Shown: positions 1-6,505 of the stretch, one piece after another
Position numbering within the stretch: the stretch's first letter is position 1
How the letters are laid out: the number at the start of each line of letters is the position of its first letter
Assembly: GCA_009885185.1 (NCBI GenBank)
Contig: VFLF01000511.1
Span: 1 to 11,405, forward strand
Direction of reading: 5' to 3'
DNA: 11,405 nt
From: Nitrosomonadales bacterium
GTDB lineage: Bacteria > Pseudomonadota > Gammaproteobacteria > Burkholderiales > SG8-41
The notes under the pieces: generated by a model
The model's database searches: none
Told to the model about the DNA's origin: nothing
The model's input: the letters and a program-made list of their open reading frames with translations, nothing else
Translations under genes and position numbers: made by a program

Positions 1-785
1 CCATGCGCACGCACGGCATCTACGTCGCGTCCAACGGCACCATCTTCGCCACCGACGACGGCAACCACACCGTGCGCCAGTTCACGCCCGAAGGCAAATT
101 GCTGATGACCATGGGCACGCTCAACACGCCGTCGGACACCGGCTACGACGGCAAGACCACCGGCTCGATCAGGCACGCGGGGCCGCCGTTCAACCGCCCG
201 ACCAACGTCGCTATCGGCGCCAAGGGCCAGATCTATATCACCGACGGTTACGGCAATGCGCGCGTGCATATCTTCTCGCCCACCGGCCAGTTGATCCGCT
301 CATGGGGCGAGCCGGGCGACGGCCCCGGCCAGTTCAGATTGCCGCACGGCATCGCGGTCGCGGGCGACGGGCGCGTGTTCGTGTGCGACCGCGAGATCGA
401 CCGCATCCAGATATTCAGCCCTGACGGCGAGTTTCTGGAGCAATGGACCGACACGCAGCGCCCGACGCATCTGACCTTCGATGCCAAAGGCAACGTCTAC
501 GTGACCGAGCTCGCGTGGCACGAGGGCGACACCTCCTACAGCTTCGGTCCCGTCACCAAAATGCGCCATGCACGATTTTCGATATTCGACCCGAAGGGCA
601 AACTGCTCGCGCGCTGGGGCACGCCCGATTGCGCAGCACCCGGCAGCTTCGCCGCGCCGCACGGCTTGGCACTGGATTCGAAGAACGATATTTATGTGAG
701 CGAAGTGACGTGGACTTTTGCCGTGAGCCGCGGCCGCGCGCCGGCGGATTGCCATACGTTTCAGAAGTTTGCGCTGGCGGTTTGA
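1..785 (+). CDS. NHL-repeat beta-propeller protein, amidating-lyase-like (5' partial)
   Basis: The frame is open to the left edge, and the first Met at position 3 sits inside a propeller blade (M-R-T-H-G-I matches the 'RPHGI' start of an NHL blade), so the true start lies outside the window. Blade-like units follow each other: 'DDGNHTVRQFTPEGKLL', 'PTNVAIGAKGQIYITDGYGN', 'LPHGIAVAGDGRVFVCDRE', 'RPTHLTFDAKGNVYVTE', 'APHGLALDSKNDIYVSEV', each ending in an F-P-G turn or a D/E-x-x-W strand. This is the pattern of the bacterial six-bladed propeller proteins often named peptidyl-alpha-hydroxyglycine alpha-amidating lyase-like. Most of these have no proven substrate, and amidating activity should not be assumed. 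About 260 residues are visible of a usual 300 or so. It ends in TGA at 783-785. Neighbouring genes suggest a catabolic setting but do not define a role. Confidence 0.85.
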   Translation, partial: MRTHGIYVASNGTIFATDDGNHTVRQFTPEGKLLMTMGTLNTPSDTGYDGKTTGSIRHAGPPFNRPTNVAIGAKGQIYITDGYGNARVHIFSPTGQLIRSWGEPGDGPGQFRLPHGIAVAGDGRVFVCDREIDRIQIFSPDGEFLEQWTDTQRPTHLTFDAKGNVYVTELAWHEGDTSYSFGPVTKMRHARFSIFDPKGKLLARWGTPDCAAPGSFAAPHGLALDSKNDIYVSEVTWTFAVSRGRAPADCHTFQKFALAV

Positions 786-824
786 TGATGCGGTGCGGGC
801 GTCTGCACGCACCGGCATCTATTA

Positions 825-852
825 CGTCATGCCCGTGTACGCTGGAATGACG
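825..852. repeat. Imperfect palindromic repeat, ATTCCC-N8-GGGAAT type (copy 1)
   Basis: The 28 bases begin CGTCAT and end ATGACG, with a core ATGCCC (829-834), eight bases, then TGGAAT (843-848). The outer arms are exact reverse complements, while the inner arms have diverged. The 6-8-6 architecture matches the Neisseria dRS3 repeat (ATTCCC-N8-GGGAAT) and similar dispersed repeats of betaproteobacteria. Related copies lie at 4312-4339, 4398-4423 and 10295-10377. This copy ends about 30 bases before the surviving part of the LysR gene, where the missing DNA-binding domain should be. Confidence 0.7.
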
Positions 853-884
853 TTGGGACTAGGCAAAGGGCAAGACCCTATTCC

Positions 885-1646
885 TTGAAAGGCGTCGAAC
901 TTACCGAGGTAGGCACCACATTATTGGCGCACGTCCAAAGACTGCAATTGGCGCGCGACGATCTTGCGCGTGAAATCGCCAATTTTGGCAAGGGCCAAAC
1001 CGGCCACATCCGTATTGGTATTAATCCGGGGCTTAGCGAGGAGATCATGGGCATGGCCCTGGGCGAGTTGTTCAAACGGTCTTCGAAAGTGACACTGAGC
1101 ATCGGCATGGTCAATCCGGGTACACTAGTGCAGGCTTTGCGCGATGGAAAGTTCGACTTGGCCATCTTCCTCACACAGATCAACCTGTCTGAAGCGTTTG
1201 TCCACGAAGCTCTGGTACACGACGAATTTGTCGTTTATGCCTCCAGCAATCACCCGCTTGCCAAGCGAAAACGGGTGACGCCCGCAGACCTTGTGGGCGA
1301 ACAATGGGTCGCCAGTCCGGATGGCAGCGCTTATTCATGGCAATCATTGTTGCGAGCATTCGAACGACACAGCCTGCCGCCGCCCGGCATAGCGTTCGAA
1401 TCCGCTTCCAGCATCACGAGATATCACGCGGTCGCTTCCACCTATCTGCTGGGATTCCAGTCACGGCGGGTACTGCAAATGGCCGCACGGCGCTTCCGGC
1501 TCGTAGATTTGCAAGTTCCGGAACTGACTTGGCAGGGGCATAGCGGCATTTACTACCGTAGAGGCAGTTACCTGTCCCCGGCCGCACGGCAATTCATCGA
1601 GATACTGAAATCCACATCGAAAGAACTTGCAGACGCGGGGGAGTAA
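885..1646 (+). pseudogene. LysR-type transcriptional regulator lacking its DNA-binding domain
   Basis: The 253 codons (nominal TTG start at 885) correspond to the end of the LysR linker helix plus the whole effector-binding domain. 'KGVELTEVGTTLLAHVQRL' is the segment that normally follows the winged helix-turn-helix, and 'GHIRIGINPGLSEEIM' opens the periplasmic-binding-like domain, which runs to about residue 245. A complete LTTR has about 55-60 more residues at the N-terminus, and these are absent. Upstream in this frame there is only about 30 codons before a TGA at 786-788, and this stretch contains a palindromic repeat instead of an HTH. Bases 869-883 in another frame read G-K-T-L-F, like the 'G-x-x-L-F' that precedes this point in LTTRs, so a frameshift or small deletion plus loss of the 5' end is likely. 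No ribosome binding site precedes the TTG. A DNA-free effector-binding protein is possible but less likely. Confidence 0.8.
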
Positions 1647-1719
1647 CCTCTCGTTAGAGAATGGCCTGTGCAAAAACAATGGATCCCTGTTTTTTGTCAA
1701 TAACCCAAAGGTGATTGTC

Positions 1720-1758
1720 GCGCAGCCCCTTCGGGTAGGATTACAACATGGGTTCCAG
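1720..1758. repeat. 39-bp dispersed repeat, copy A
   Basis: This stretch aligns without gaps to 2778-2816 with 32 of 39 identical bases. The best-conserved part is GGATTACAAC-x-TGGGTTCCAG. It lies in the 203-bp gap between the LysR remnant and the TPR lipoprotein gene. Copy B overlaps the 3' end of a minus-strand gene. The repeat is non-coding here. No other feature or convincing promoter is visible in the gap apart from the ribosome binding site at its end. Confidence 0.65.
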
Positions 1759-1849
1759 TCTTCTCTGGGACGGCGGCTGAAGAGGGGCACGCGCGGCGCC
1801 CGCCCGCCATGTAAACTGCCGTAATCCGTGATTTCGGAGGATCGGCCCG

Positions 1850-2758
1850 ATGAAACGTAATCTCGCCATTGCGCTAGTTTTGTTGTTTGCGCTGTCCGCT
1901 TGCGGGCAGCGGCCGCCGGACTACGAGGCGTGCAAAAGCGCGCAAAATCCTGATCAGCGCATAAGCGCCTGCACACAGGTGATTGCCTCCGGGCGGCTGT
2001 CGAGGCTCGATCTTGCTAATGTCCTGCATGCGCGCGGCAAGGCGTGGGCCGCCAAGGGCGACCATCGCCGCGCGCGTGCCGATTATGATGAGGCGCTGCG
2101 CGCCAATCCCATTTACGTGCCTGCGCTTTACGACCGCTTCATGGTGGAGCAGAGCGGCCCTGACCGCGAAAAAGCCGTTATCGTGCCGAAGGCGGCGCCG
2201 CAGAAAGACGCCGCAAAAAAGGCCGCCGCGCCGCCGGCGGGTGATGCGAAAGACCCGGCCGAATACGTCCGGCGCGGCAGGGAATGGAGCGACAAGCGCG
2301 ACTATGATCGCGCGATCACCGAATACAACGAAGCGCTGCGCATCGATCCGAAGTATGCAGCCGCTTATCACAATCGCGGCTTCGCCTGGCAAAACAAGGG
2401 CGACTACGCCCGCGCCATCGCCGACTACATCGAGGTGGCGCGTATCGATCCGAAGAACGCGAACGCGCACAACAGCGCAGCCTGGCTGCTGGCCACGGCG
2501 CCGGTGGCAACGGCAAGAAACGGCGCGCGCGCGGTGGAGGCGGCGCGCAAGGCGGCGGAACTGTCAGAATGGAAAAACGGCGACATACTCGATACGCTCG
2601 CGGCCGCCTATGCCGAGGCGGGCAAGTTCGCCGACGCGGTGCGCTGGCAGGAAAAGGCGATGGAATTTCCCGATTTTATGAAGGGGCAAGCTGAGGAGGC
2701 GCGCGCCCGGCTTGCGCTGTATCGCGAACGCAAGCCCTATCATCAACCGGGCCGGTGA
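1850..2758 (+). CDS. TPR-repeat lipoprotein
   Basis: The 302-residue product starts at an ATG preceded by CGGAGG (1835-1840, 9-base spacer). Residues 1-18 form a lipoprotein signal: K2, R3, a hydrophobic stretch and the lipobox L-S-A-C with Cys18 as the acylation site. Residue 19 is Gly, so outer-membrane sorting is expected. One TPR-like unit lies at about residues 54-90 ('HARGKAWAAKGDHRRARADY'). A low-complexity Lys/Ala/Pro linker follows at about 112-133. Two clear TPRs come next at about 137-170 and 171-204 (the W-x-x-K-x-x-Y-x-x-A-I-x-x-Y-x-x-A-L-x-x-x-P pattern). Degenerate helical repeats at about 205-290 include 'LDTLAAAYAEAGKFADAVRW'. TPRs bind protein partners, and the partner here is unknown. 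The gene stands alone, with a broken regulator upstream and a convergent gene downstream. Confidence 0.88.
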   Translation: MKRNLAIALVLLFALSACGQRPPDYEACKSAQNPDQRISACTQVIASGRLSRLDLANVLHARGKAWAAKGDHRRARADYDEALRANPIYVPALYDRFMVEQSGPDREKAVIVPKAAPQKDAAKKAAAPPAGDAKDPAEYVRRGREWSDKRDYDRAITEYNEALRIDPKYAAAYHNRGFAWQNKGDYARAIADYIEVARIDPKNANAHNSAAWLLATAPVATARNGARAVEAARKAAELSEWKNGDILDTLAAAYAEAGKFADAVRWQEKAMEFPDFMKGQAEEARARLALYRERKPYHQPGR

Positions 2759-2777
2759 TCGTTTCGCGTCGCCTTAA

Positions 2778-2816
2778 GCGCGGCCTCGTAAGGTCGGATT
2801 ACAACTTGGGTTCCAG
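2778..2816. repeat. 39-bp dispersed repeat, copy B, overlapping a gene end
   Basis: This is the second copy of the repeat at 1720-1758 (32/39 identical, no gaps). It fills most of the 40-bp space between the convergent TPR gene and the minus-strand gene. It also runs 18 bases into the latter, so its sequence provides the stop codon (2799-2801) and the last residues, E-P-K-L. The C-terminus of that protein may therefore derive from the repeat. Confidence 0.65.
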
Positions 2817-3344
2817 CTTACCCCGGAGCGCGGCCAAGTGATCGGAGAAAATGAGCGCCTCGCGGATGTTCTGCGTGGCGCCGCATTCTTCCGTGGGATT
2901 GATTCGCACGCAGTCTTTATTGTCGACCTGACCAAAGGATTTTGACTGCGCAACGATAGTTTGAAAGCCACGCCCATAAAATCCACCGGAATACTCGCGT
3001 GCGGTTGCACTCGCATCCGTTCCGCCGGCGCCGGGCATATCAACAAAATAAATCTGATGCGTGATCATGCGCCTCGTCGAAAAAAGCGCCTTGCATGAGA
3101 CGATGATGCGGCGATCCGTCCACACCACAGTGTGCCGTCGCACACGCAGGTAGGACATGATCAGCGCGGCAGCCAATCGCGGCACGAGAAAAAAGTCGGC
3201 GCCTTCGTCGCGCCACCATTCTGTTTCGCCGGGCTCGAACTTCAGAGCATCAGGGTAGTTGGCTTTTGTTCCCGTAAGACGATTGACAACCATCGCGATG
3301 GCAACAAGCGCAAGCAGGGCGGCAAAAAACATCAGGATCGACAT
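2799..3344 (-). CDS. Small membrane-anchored protein with a PH/GRAM-like domain (hypothetical)
   Basis: The product has 181 residues. Residues 2-20 form a hydrophobic helix ('MSILMFFAALLALVAIAMVV') that fits an N-terminal membrane anchor or uncleaved signal; no lipobox is present. The soluble part opens with 'KFEPGETEWWRDEGADFF' and contains 'VVWTDRRIIVSCKALFSTRR', followed by a strand ending in Q-I-Y-F. The order 'PGE...(W)...(T)xxRRI' resembles bacterial PH-like (bPH/GRAM-type) proteins, where a gene starts with a membrane segment and a beta barrel follows. This assignment comes from pattern only and is weak. The SD before the ATG at 3344-3342 is poor (AAGAGA). The last residues and stop codon fall within a dispersed repeat. 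It is encoded downstream of the cupin gene on the same strand, 107 bp apart, with two hairpins between them, so it may be a separate unit. Confidence 0.6.
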   Translation of the reverse strand: MSILMFFAALLALVAIAMVVNRLTGTKANYPDALKFEPGETEWWRDEGADFFLVPRLAAALIMSYLRVRRHTVVWTDRRIIVSCKALFSTRRMITHQIYFVDMPGAGGTDASATAREYSGGFYGRGFQTIVAQSKSFGQVDNKDCVRINPTEECGATQNIREALIFSDHLAALRGKLEPKL

Positions 3345-3370
3345 GGGAATCTCTTAGAGCGCCTGCATAA

Positions 3371-3417
3371 TGAACCCATGACGCATGGGTTTCATCCGGC
3401 CCGCGCCGGAACGACGG
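3371..3417. terminator. Two adjacent hairpins between minus-strand genes; possible terminator or repeat
   Basis: The first hairpin is AACCCATG (3373-3380), loop ACG, then CATGGGTT (3384-3391), a perfect 8-bp stem with a 3-base loop. The second is TCCGGC (3395-3400), loop CCGC, then GCCGGA (3405-3410), followed by ACGACGG, which is the same flank that ends the composite element at 10295-10377. They lie 35-80 bases after the cupin stop codon as transcribed on the minus strand. There is no U-tract, so a classical intrinsic terminator is not shown. A decayed REP-like repeat pair is an equal possibility. Confidence 0.45.
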
Positions 3418-3451
3418 ACGAGGCCGGACGCTACTCGTATTACTTAGCCCA

Positions 3452-3931
3452 TCAGTAATGCGACTCAAAACTCGTCGCGTCCATGCGCCCGAGTTCGTGC
3501 ATGTCGATGGTTGATTCGCCGGTGTTTCGGTTGACAGTGAACTGCATGCGCCGATGGCCGTCGTTGGTGGCGCGTATCGACAGCAGTTCCAGGCCTACTT
3601 CCCCGATGTGCCATTCGTGCGAGCCGGCCAGCCCCGCCGGCGCGTAGATGGAATCACCTGGGCCGACGTTGTATTCCTTGCCCTTCAGGTCGTGCACGAC
3701 GGCGCTGCCCTTGAGCACGTAGTAGTAGACCTCGATGGAATGCCAGTGCAGGTGTTCGTGCAGATTGGGGCCGAACTTCGCCAGCCCCACGCGCATGCGC
3801 TCACTGGGAAACTGCTTGCTGCCGCACAGCGGGCGCACGGTCTGGCCCTTGATGATGCCGGGCGTATCCTTCACCTTGTTGCGGCTGACAACACGCATGG
3901 TGGGTTTGATTTTTTTTAGATCCTTGTGCAT
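3452..3931 (-). CDS. Single-domain cupin protein
   Basis: The 159-residue product starts at an ATG (3931-3929) with GGGAG eight bases upstream, a good SD. Cupin motif 1 is at about residues 54-75: G54, H60, H62, E67 and G75, within 'HEHLHWHSIEVYYYVLKG'. Motif 2 is at about 92-108: G92, P98, G100 and H105, within 'GPGDSIYAPAGLAGSHEW'. The metal-binding set of three His and one Glu is present, so a metal-dependent enzyme or small-molecule sensor is plausible; single cupins include isomerases, dioxygenases and decarboxylases, and the substrate cannot be told. No signal peptide is visible, so it should be cytoplasmic. It starts 33 bp after the stop of the truncated Bug gene on the same strand, which suggests a former receptor-cupin operon. 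Codons 5-8 contain a run of eight A residues, a possible slippage site. Confidence 0.85.
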   Translation of the reverse strand: MHKDLKKIKPTMRVVSRNKVKDTPGIIKGQTVRPLCGSKQFPSERMRVGLAKFGPNLHEHLHWHSIEVYYYVLKGSAVVHDLKGKEYNVGPGDSIYAPAGLAGSHEWHIGEVGLELLSIRATNDGHRRMQFTVNRNTGESTIDMHELGRMDATSFESHY

Positions 3932-3964
3932 GGCTGCTACTCCCGTAGGTTATTGGGTTAATCG

Positions 3965-4291
3965 TTAGTTGGCTTTGAGCCCCAGCTCACGCACGATTTT
4001 GCCCCATTTTTCGACTTCAGCCTTGATGAATTCGGCGAATTCTTCAGGCTGATCCCCGACCACCGTGAACGACATGTCCTGCAATCGTGTCTGCACGTCC
4101 GGCAGCTTGAGTGTTTTTAACATCGCGCCGTGTATCACGGAGATGATTTCCTTCGGTGTTTTGGCGGCCACCACCATGCCGTACCAGAATCCGGTTTCAT
4201 AACCGGGATAGCCCAATTCGGCGACGGTGGCCAATTGCTGCATGTTCGGCACGCGCGTCCGGCTCGTCACTGCGAGCGCACGCGCTTCAGT
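3965..4291 (-). pseudogene. C-terminal remnant of a Bug/TctC solute receptor gene
   Basis: About 108 codons correspond to the last third of a Bug-family receptor. 'RALAVTSRTRVPNMQQLATV' matches the segment that begins near residue 220 in full-length members ('RALGVTTLKR...APDVPTL'), and the tail 'FAEFIKAEVEKWGKIVRELG' is the canonical C-terminus. Recognisable homology stops at about 4285, and a TGA (4294-4292) closes the frame. Roughly 215 N-terminal residues are missing, including the signal peptide and the ligand-pocket motifs PGGxxD and NRPGA. An apparent GTG start at 4270 lies inside a beta strand, has no SD and would give no folded receptor. Palindromic repeats begin about 20 bases beyond the break (4312 onward). 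It lies just upstream of the cupin gene. Confidence 0.85.
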
Positions 4292-4311
4292 TCATGCGCA
4301 AATACTATCCT

Positions 4312-4423
4312 CGTCGTTCCCCTCTGCGCGGGAATGATGGTTCGGGGTTTGTTGCCCCTACAAAAAATTCGGGCGAGCCAAAATTCCCTATCGCTATCGT
4401 CATGCCGGCGCAGAGTGGAATTC
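4312..4423. repeat. Pair of degenerate ATTCCC-N8-GGGAAT repeats (copies 2 and 3)
   Basis: Copy 2 (4312-4339) has GTTCCC at 4316-4321, eight bases, then GGGAAT at 4330-4335, flanked by CGTC and GATG. Copy 3 (4398-4423) has ATGCCG at 4402-4407, eight bases, then TGGAAT at 4416-4421, preceded by CGTC. Between them is a GGGG...CCCC hairpin (4344-4347 with 4355-4358). The block sits in the 280-bp stretch between the broken Bug gene and the next intact Bug gene. Beyond 4423 I see no further structure until the ribosome binding site at 4563. No gene is supported in this stretch. Confidence 0.6.
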
Positions 4424-4571
4424 GGTTCGCCACCGTGCGTCGACGACGCTGATCATGCCTGCCCGGCGTTTTCCACAGTCTACTGCGCCGGCGTCCCACG
4501 CGCCAAGCCGCGGCCCGCGAGTGGCAATTTGCCGGCCAATCGGCGATGATTCATTTTTGCATGGAGCAACG

Positions 4572-5546
4572 ATGAAGACGGTATTTCGATATGGCGCCTT
4601 GGTGTCCTTGATGGTTCCGTTGGCGGCGCTGGCGCAAGCGCCTGCTTCCGCACCGTACCCCTCGAAAATTGTGCGCGTGGTCATTCCGTGGCCCGGCGGT
4701 TCGAATGATGCCGCGGGGCGTCTGGTGTTTCAGAAAATCTCCGAGTGGTGGGGGCAGCCGGTGGTGATCGACAATCGCCCCGGCGCATCCGGCACCATCG
4801 GCGCGGCGCTGGTGGCGCGCGCCGCGCCGGACGGCTACACGCTGCTGGTCACCTCGCAAAGTGTCGTCATCAATGCGCATCTTTACAAGAAGCTGCCGTA
4901 CGACGTGATGAAGGATTTTGTCGCCATCACGCCGATGGCCGCACAGGTGGGTGTGCTGGCCGTGCATCCCTCGCTGCCGGTGAAAACCGTGAAGGAATTG
5001 ATTGCTTTTACCAAGCAACGACCGGATCAGTTGCTCTACGGCTCATCGGGCAGTGGCAGTTTTTTGCATTTGGCGATGGCGCAGTTCAATATTTCAGCGG
5101 GCGTCAAAATGGTACACGTGCCGTACAAGGGCGGCGATGCGGCAGGCATCTCGGTCGTCGCCGGCGAGACGCAGACCATCATGGCATCGACCGCCGTCAT
5201 CATGCCGCTGATTCCCGGCAACCGCGTGCGCGTGCTGGGCGTGACCACCGACAAGCGCATTGCGCAATTACCCGACGTGCCCACCATCGCCGAAGCCGCC
5301 ATTCCGGGTTTTGAATACACCGCGTGGGTCGGCGCGCTCGCGCCCGCGGGCACGCCGCGCGCCATCATTGATCGCTTGAACGGCGAGATCAAAAAGGGAC
5401 TCGACCATCCGGATGTGTCCAGCCGCTTTAACAATATCGCGCTGCATCCGATGTTCTCGTCGCCGGAGCAGTTCACCGCGCGCATGAAATCGGATTACGA
5501 CAAGGCGGCGAAATTGATCGCGGCCACCGGGGTGACGGTGAATTGA
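4572..5546 (+). CDS. Bug/TctC-family periplasmic solute receptor
   Basis: The 324-residue product begins at ATG 4572, with GGAG at 4563-4566 (5-base spacer). The longer open frame upstream, from 4455, lacks an SD and places Arg/Pro-rich sequence before the signal peptide, so it is rejected. Residues 1-21 form a Sec signal peptide ('MKTVFRYGALVSLMVPLAAL', then A-Q-A cleavage). Family hallmarks are in order: 'YPSKIVRVVIPWPGGSNDAA' (strand 1 and the PGGxxD-like pocket loop), 'VVIDNRPGASGTIGAALVAR', 'APDGYTLL', 'VHPSLPVKTVKELIAF' and 'MVHVPYKGGDAA'. Bug proteins are venus-flytrap receptors for carboxylates or amino acids, and some serve the TctAB transporter. No membrane partner is encoded nearby, and the ligand is unknown. 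The hydrolase gene follows on the same strand after 73 bp. Confidence 0.93.
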   Translation: MKTVFRYGALVSLMVPLAALAQAPASAPYPSKIVRVVIPWPGGSNDAAGRLVFQKISEWWGQPVVIDNRPGASGTIGAALVARAAPDGYTLLVTSQSVVINAHLYKKLPYDVMKDFVAITPMAAQVGVLAVHPSLPVKTVKELIAFTKQRPDQLLYGSSGSGSFLHLAMAQFNISAGVKMVHVPYKGGDAAGISVVAGETQTIMASTAVIMPLIPGNRVRVLGVTTDKRIAQLPDVPTIAEAAIPGFEYTAWVGALAPAGTPRAIIDRLNGEIKKGLDHPDVSSRFNNIALHPMFSSPEQFTARMKSDYDKAAKLIAATGVTVN

Positions 5547-5554
5547 TGGTGGTG

Positions 5555-5596
5555 GCGTTTAATTAAAAAACGCAATAAAAACAAATACTTAAGTAT
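5555..5596. promoter_or_regulatory. AT-rich spacer with a stem-loop and a 12-bp perfect palindrome
   Basis: Between the Bug gene and the hydrolase gene, GCGTTT (5555-5560) pairs with AAACGC (5568-5573) around a 7-base A/T loop. ATACTTAAGTAT (5585-5596) is a perfect 12-bp palindrome, 14 bases upstream of the hydrolase SD. The spacer is far more AT-rich than its surroundings. The palindrome could be an operator for a small dimeric regulator, and the stem-loop a weak terminator for the Bug gene. No clear -35/-10 pair can be assigned. Confidence 0.4.
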
Positions 5597-5619
5597 GTGG
5601 TGCTAGTAAGGGAGGTTTC

Positions 5620-6462
5620 ATGGCCAAGGCGCGTGTCGTCAACATTCAGTTCAATGATGAGCCTATAGCGTTCCCGTCCTACACGAATCGTCTGCTCGCT
5701 GAAGGCGACAGTTGGTTCGCATGGGCGCATCTTAATTTGAAGCCGTCATCGAATATCGTCGAGCAACTGGAATTTCGCGATCCGACGGTGATCGTGAATC
5801 TTGCTTATTCCGGGGACGTGATACACAACATGAGTGACGCGCGCGCCAACCTGCATTTTTGTTTTGAATTGCAGGCGTTGCGATACGACGCGATTCTGCT
5901 GAGTGGTGGCGGAAATGATTTGATTGACGCACTGTCGCCTGGTGATGGGCGGCCCGCGATTATCGTGCCGAGCAACGGCGATCCCGGCGAGGCGAAGTCG
6001 TACGTGGATGCCGTGGCGCTCGACGCACTGACCAGCAACGTGCAGGCCGGGTACGCACGCCTCATCGCCATGCGCGACGATTCCGACGCAAATAAACAGA
6101 CGCCGATAGTCCTGCACACCTACGATTTTCCCACGCCGCGCAATGCCAAGGCGACCTTCTTGAACCACGCGGTGGAGGGGCCCTGGCTGTTGCCGGCCAT
6201 GAAAAAGGCGCACGTACCAGCGGCGCTTTACGTGGACGTAACGGATATCACTTTCAAGGCATTGGCAAATGCGTTATTCCAGTTGAACGATCCCGCCAAC
6301 GGTGTGCATGTAGTGAAAACGCACGGTACCCTGGAGCGTGCCGATCTGAATGAACCCGGGTTGAGCGGAGACTGGATTAACGAGATTCATCCGGATGCCT
6401 ATGGCTATGCATTGCTCGCCCAAAAAATATCTGGCGAGCTAGCGAACCTCGGCATCCATTAA
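5620..6462 (+). CDS. SGNH/GDSL-family hydrolase, cytoplasmic type
   Basis: The 280-residue product has a strong SD, GGGAGG at 5610-5615, four bases before the ATG. Block I is 'LLAEGDSWFAW' with the presumed nucleophile Ser31. Block II has Gly65 in 'LAYSGD'. Block III is 'ILLSGGGNDLIDAL' with oxyanion Asn99. Block V is 'DWINEIHPDAYGYALLA' with His257. The usual block V Asp is three residues before the His (DxxH), but here that position is Asn254; Asp251 is six residues before His257 and could serve instead. The family hydrolyses esters, thioesters or sugar acetyl groups. No signal peptide is present, which sets it apart from secreted lipases and suggests an intracellular substrate. The aminotransferase gene follows after 43 bp on the same strand, so co-transcription is likely. 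Substrate unknown. Confidence 0.82.
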   Translation: MAKARVVNIQFNDEPIAFPSYTNRLLAEGDSWFAWAHLNLKPSSNIVEQLEFRDPTVIVNLAYSGDVIHNMSDARANLHFCFELQALRYDAILLSGGGNDLIDALSPGDGRPAIIVPSNGDPGEAKSYVDAVALDALTSNVQAGYARLIAMRDDSDANKQTPIVLHTYDFPTPRNAKATFLNHAVEGPWLLPAMKKAHVPAALYVDVTDITFKALANALFQLNDPANGVHVVKTHGTLERADLNEPGLSGDWINEIHPDAYGYALLAQKISGELANLGIH

Positions 6463-6491
6463 TGCGGTACAGAATACAGCCAATTAACAGC

Positions 6492-6502
6492 GGAGACGTC
6501 TC
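6492..6502 (+). promoter_or_regulatory. Ribosome binding site embedded in a perfect palindrome
   Basis: GGAG (6492-6495) is the best SD for the aminotransferase ATG at 6506 (10-base spacer). Three of its bases fall in the perfect 10-bp palindrome GAGACGTCTC (6493-6502). As DNA this could be a small operator. As RNA it is too tight to form a hairpin without an enlarged loop. It may be coincidence. Confidence 0.3.
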
Positions 6503-6505
6503 GTC

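Noticed and set aside
443..850. Overlapping plus-strand open frame inside the NHL gene
   Set aside because: It has an Arg/His-rich shadow composition, no SD and no family signal. The NHL frame over the same bases has clear blades.
1461..1976. 171-codon minus-strand open frame across the LysR end and TPR start
   Set aside because: It is antisense to two recognisable genes, rich in Arg/Cys/Pro, and has no start signal or known motif.
4270..4270. GTG at 4270 as the start of a small intact protein
   Set aside because: It lies inside a conserved strand of the Bug fold and has no SD. Homology continues a few codons upstream and then stops, which is the mark of a truncated gene.
4455..4571. Upstream extension of the Bug gene to a start at 4455
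   Set aside because: It would place about 39 Arg/Pro-rich residues before a clean Sec signal peptide. The ATG at 4572 has GGAG at proper spacing.
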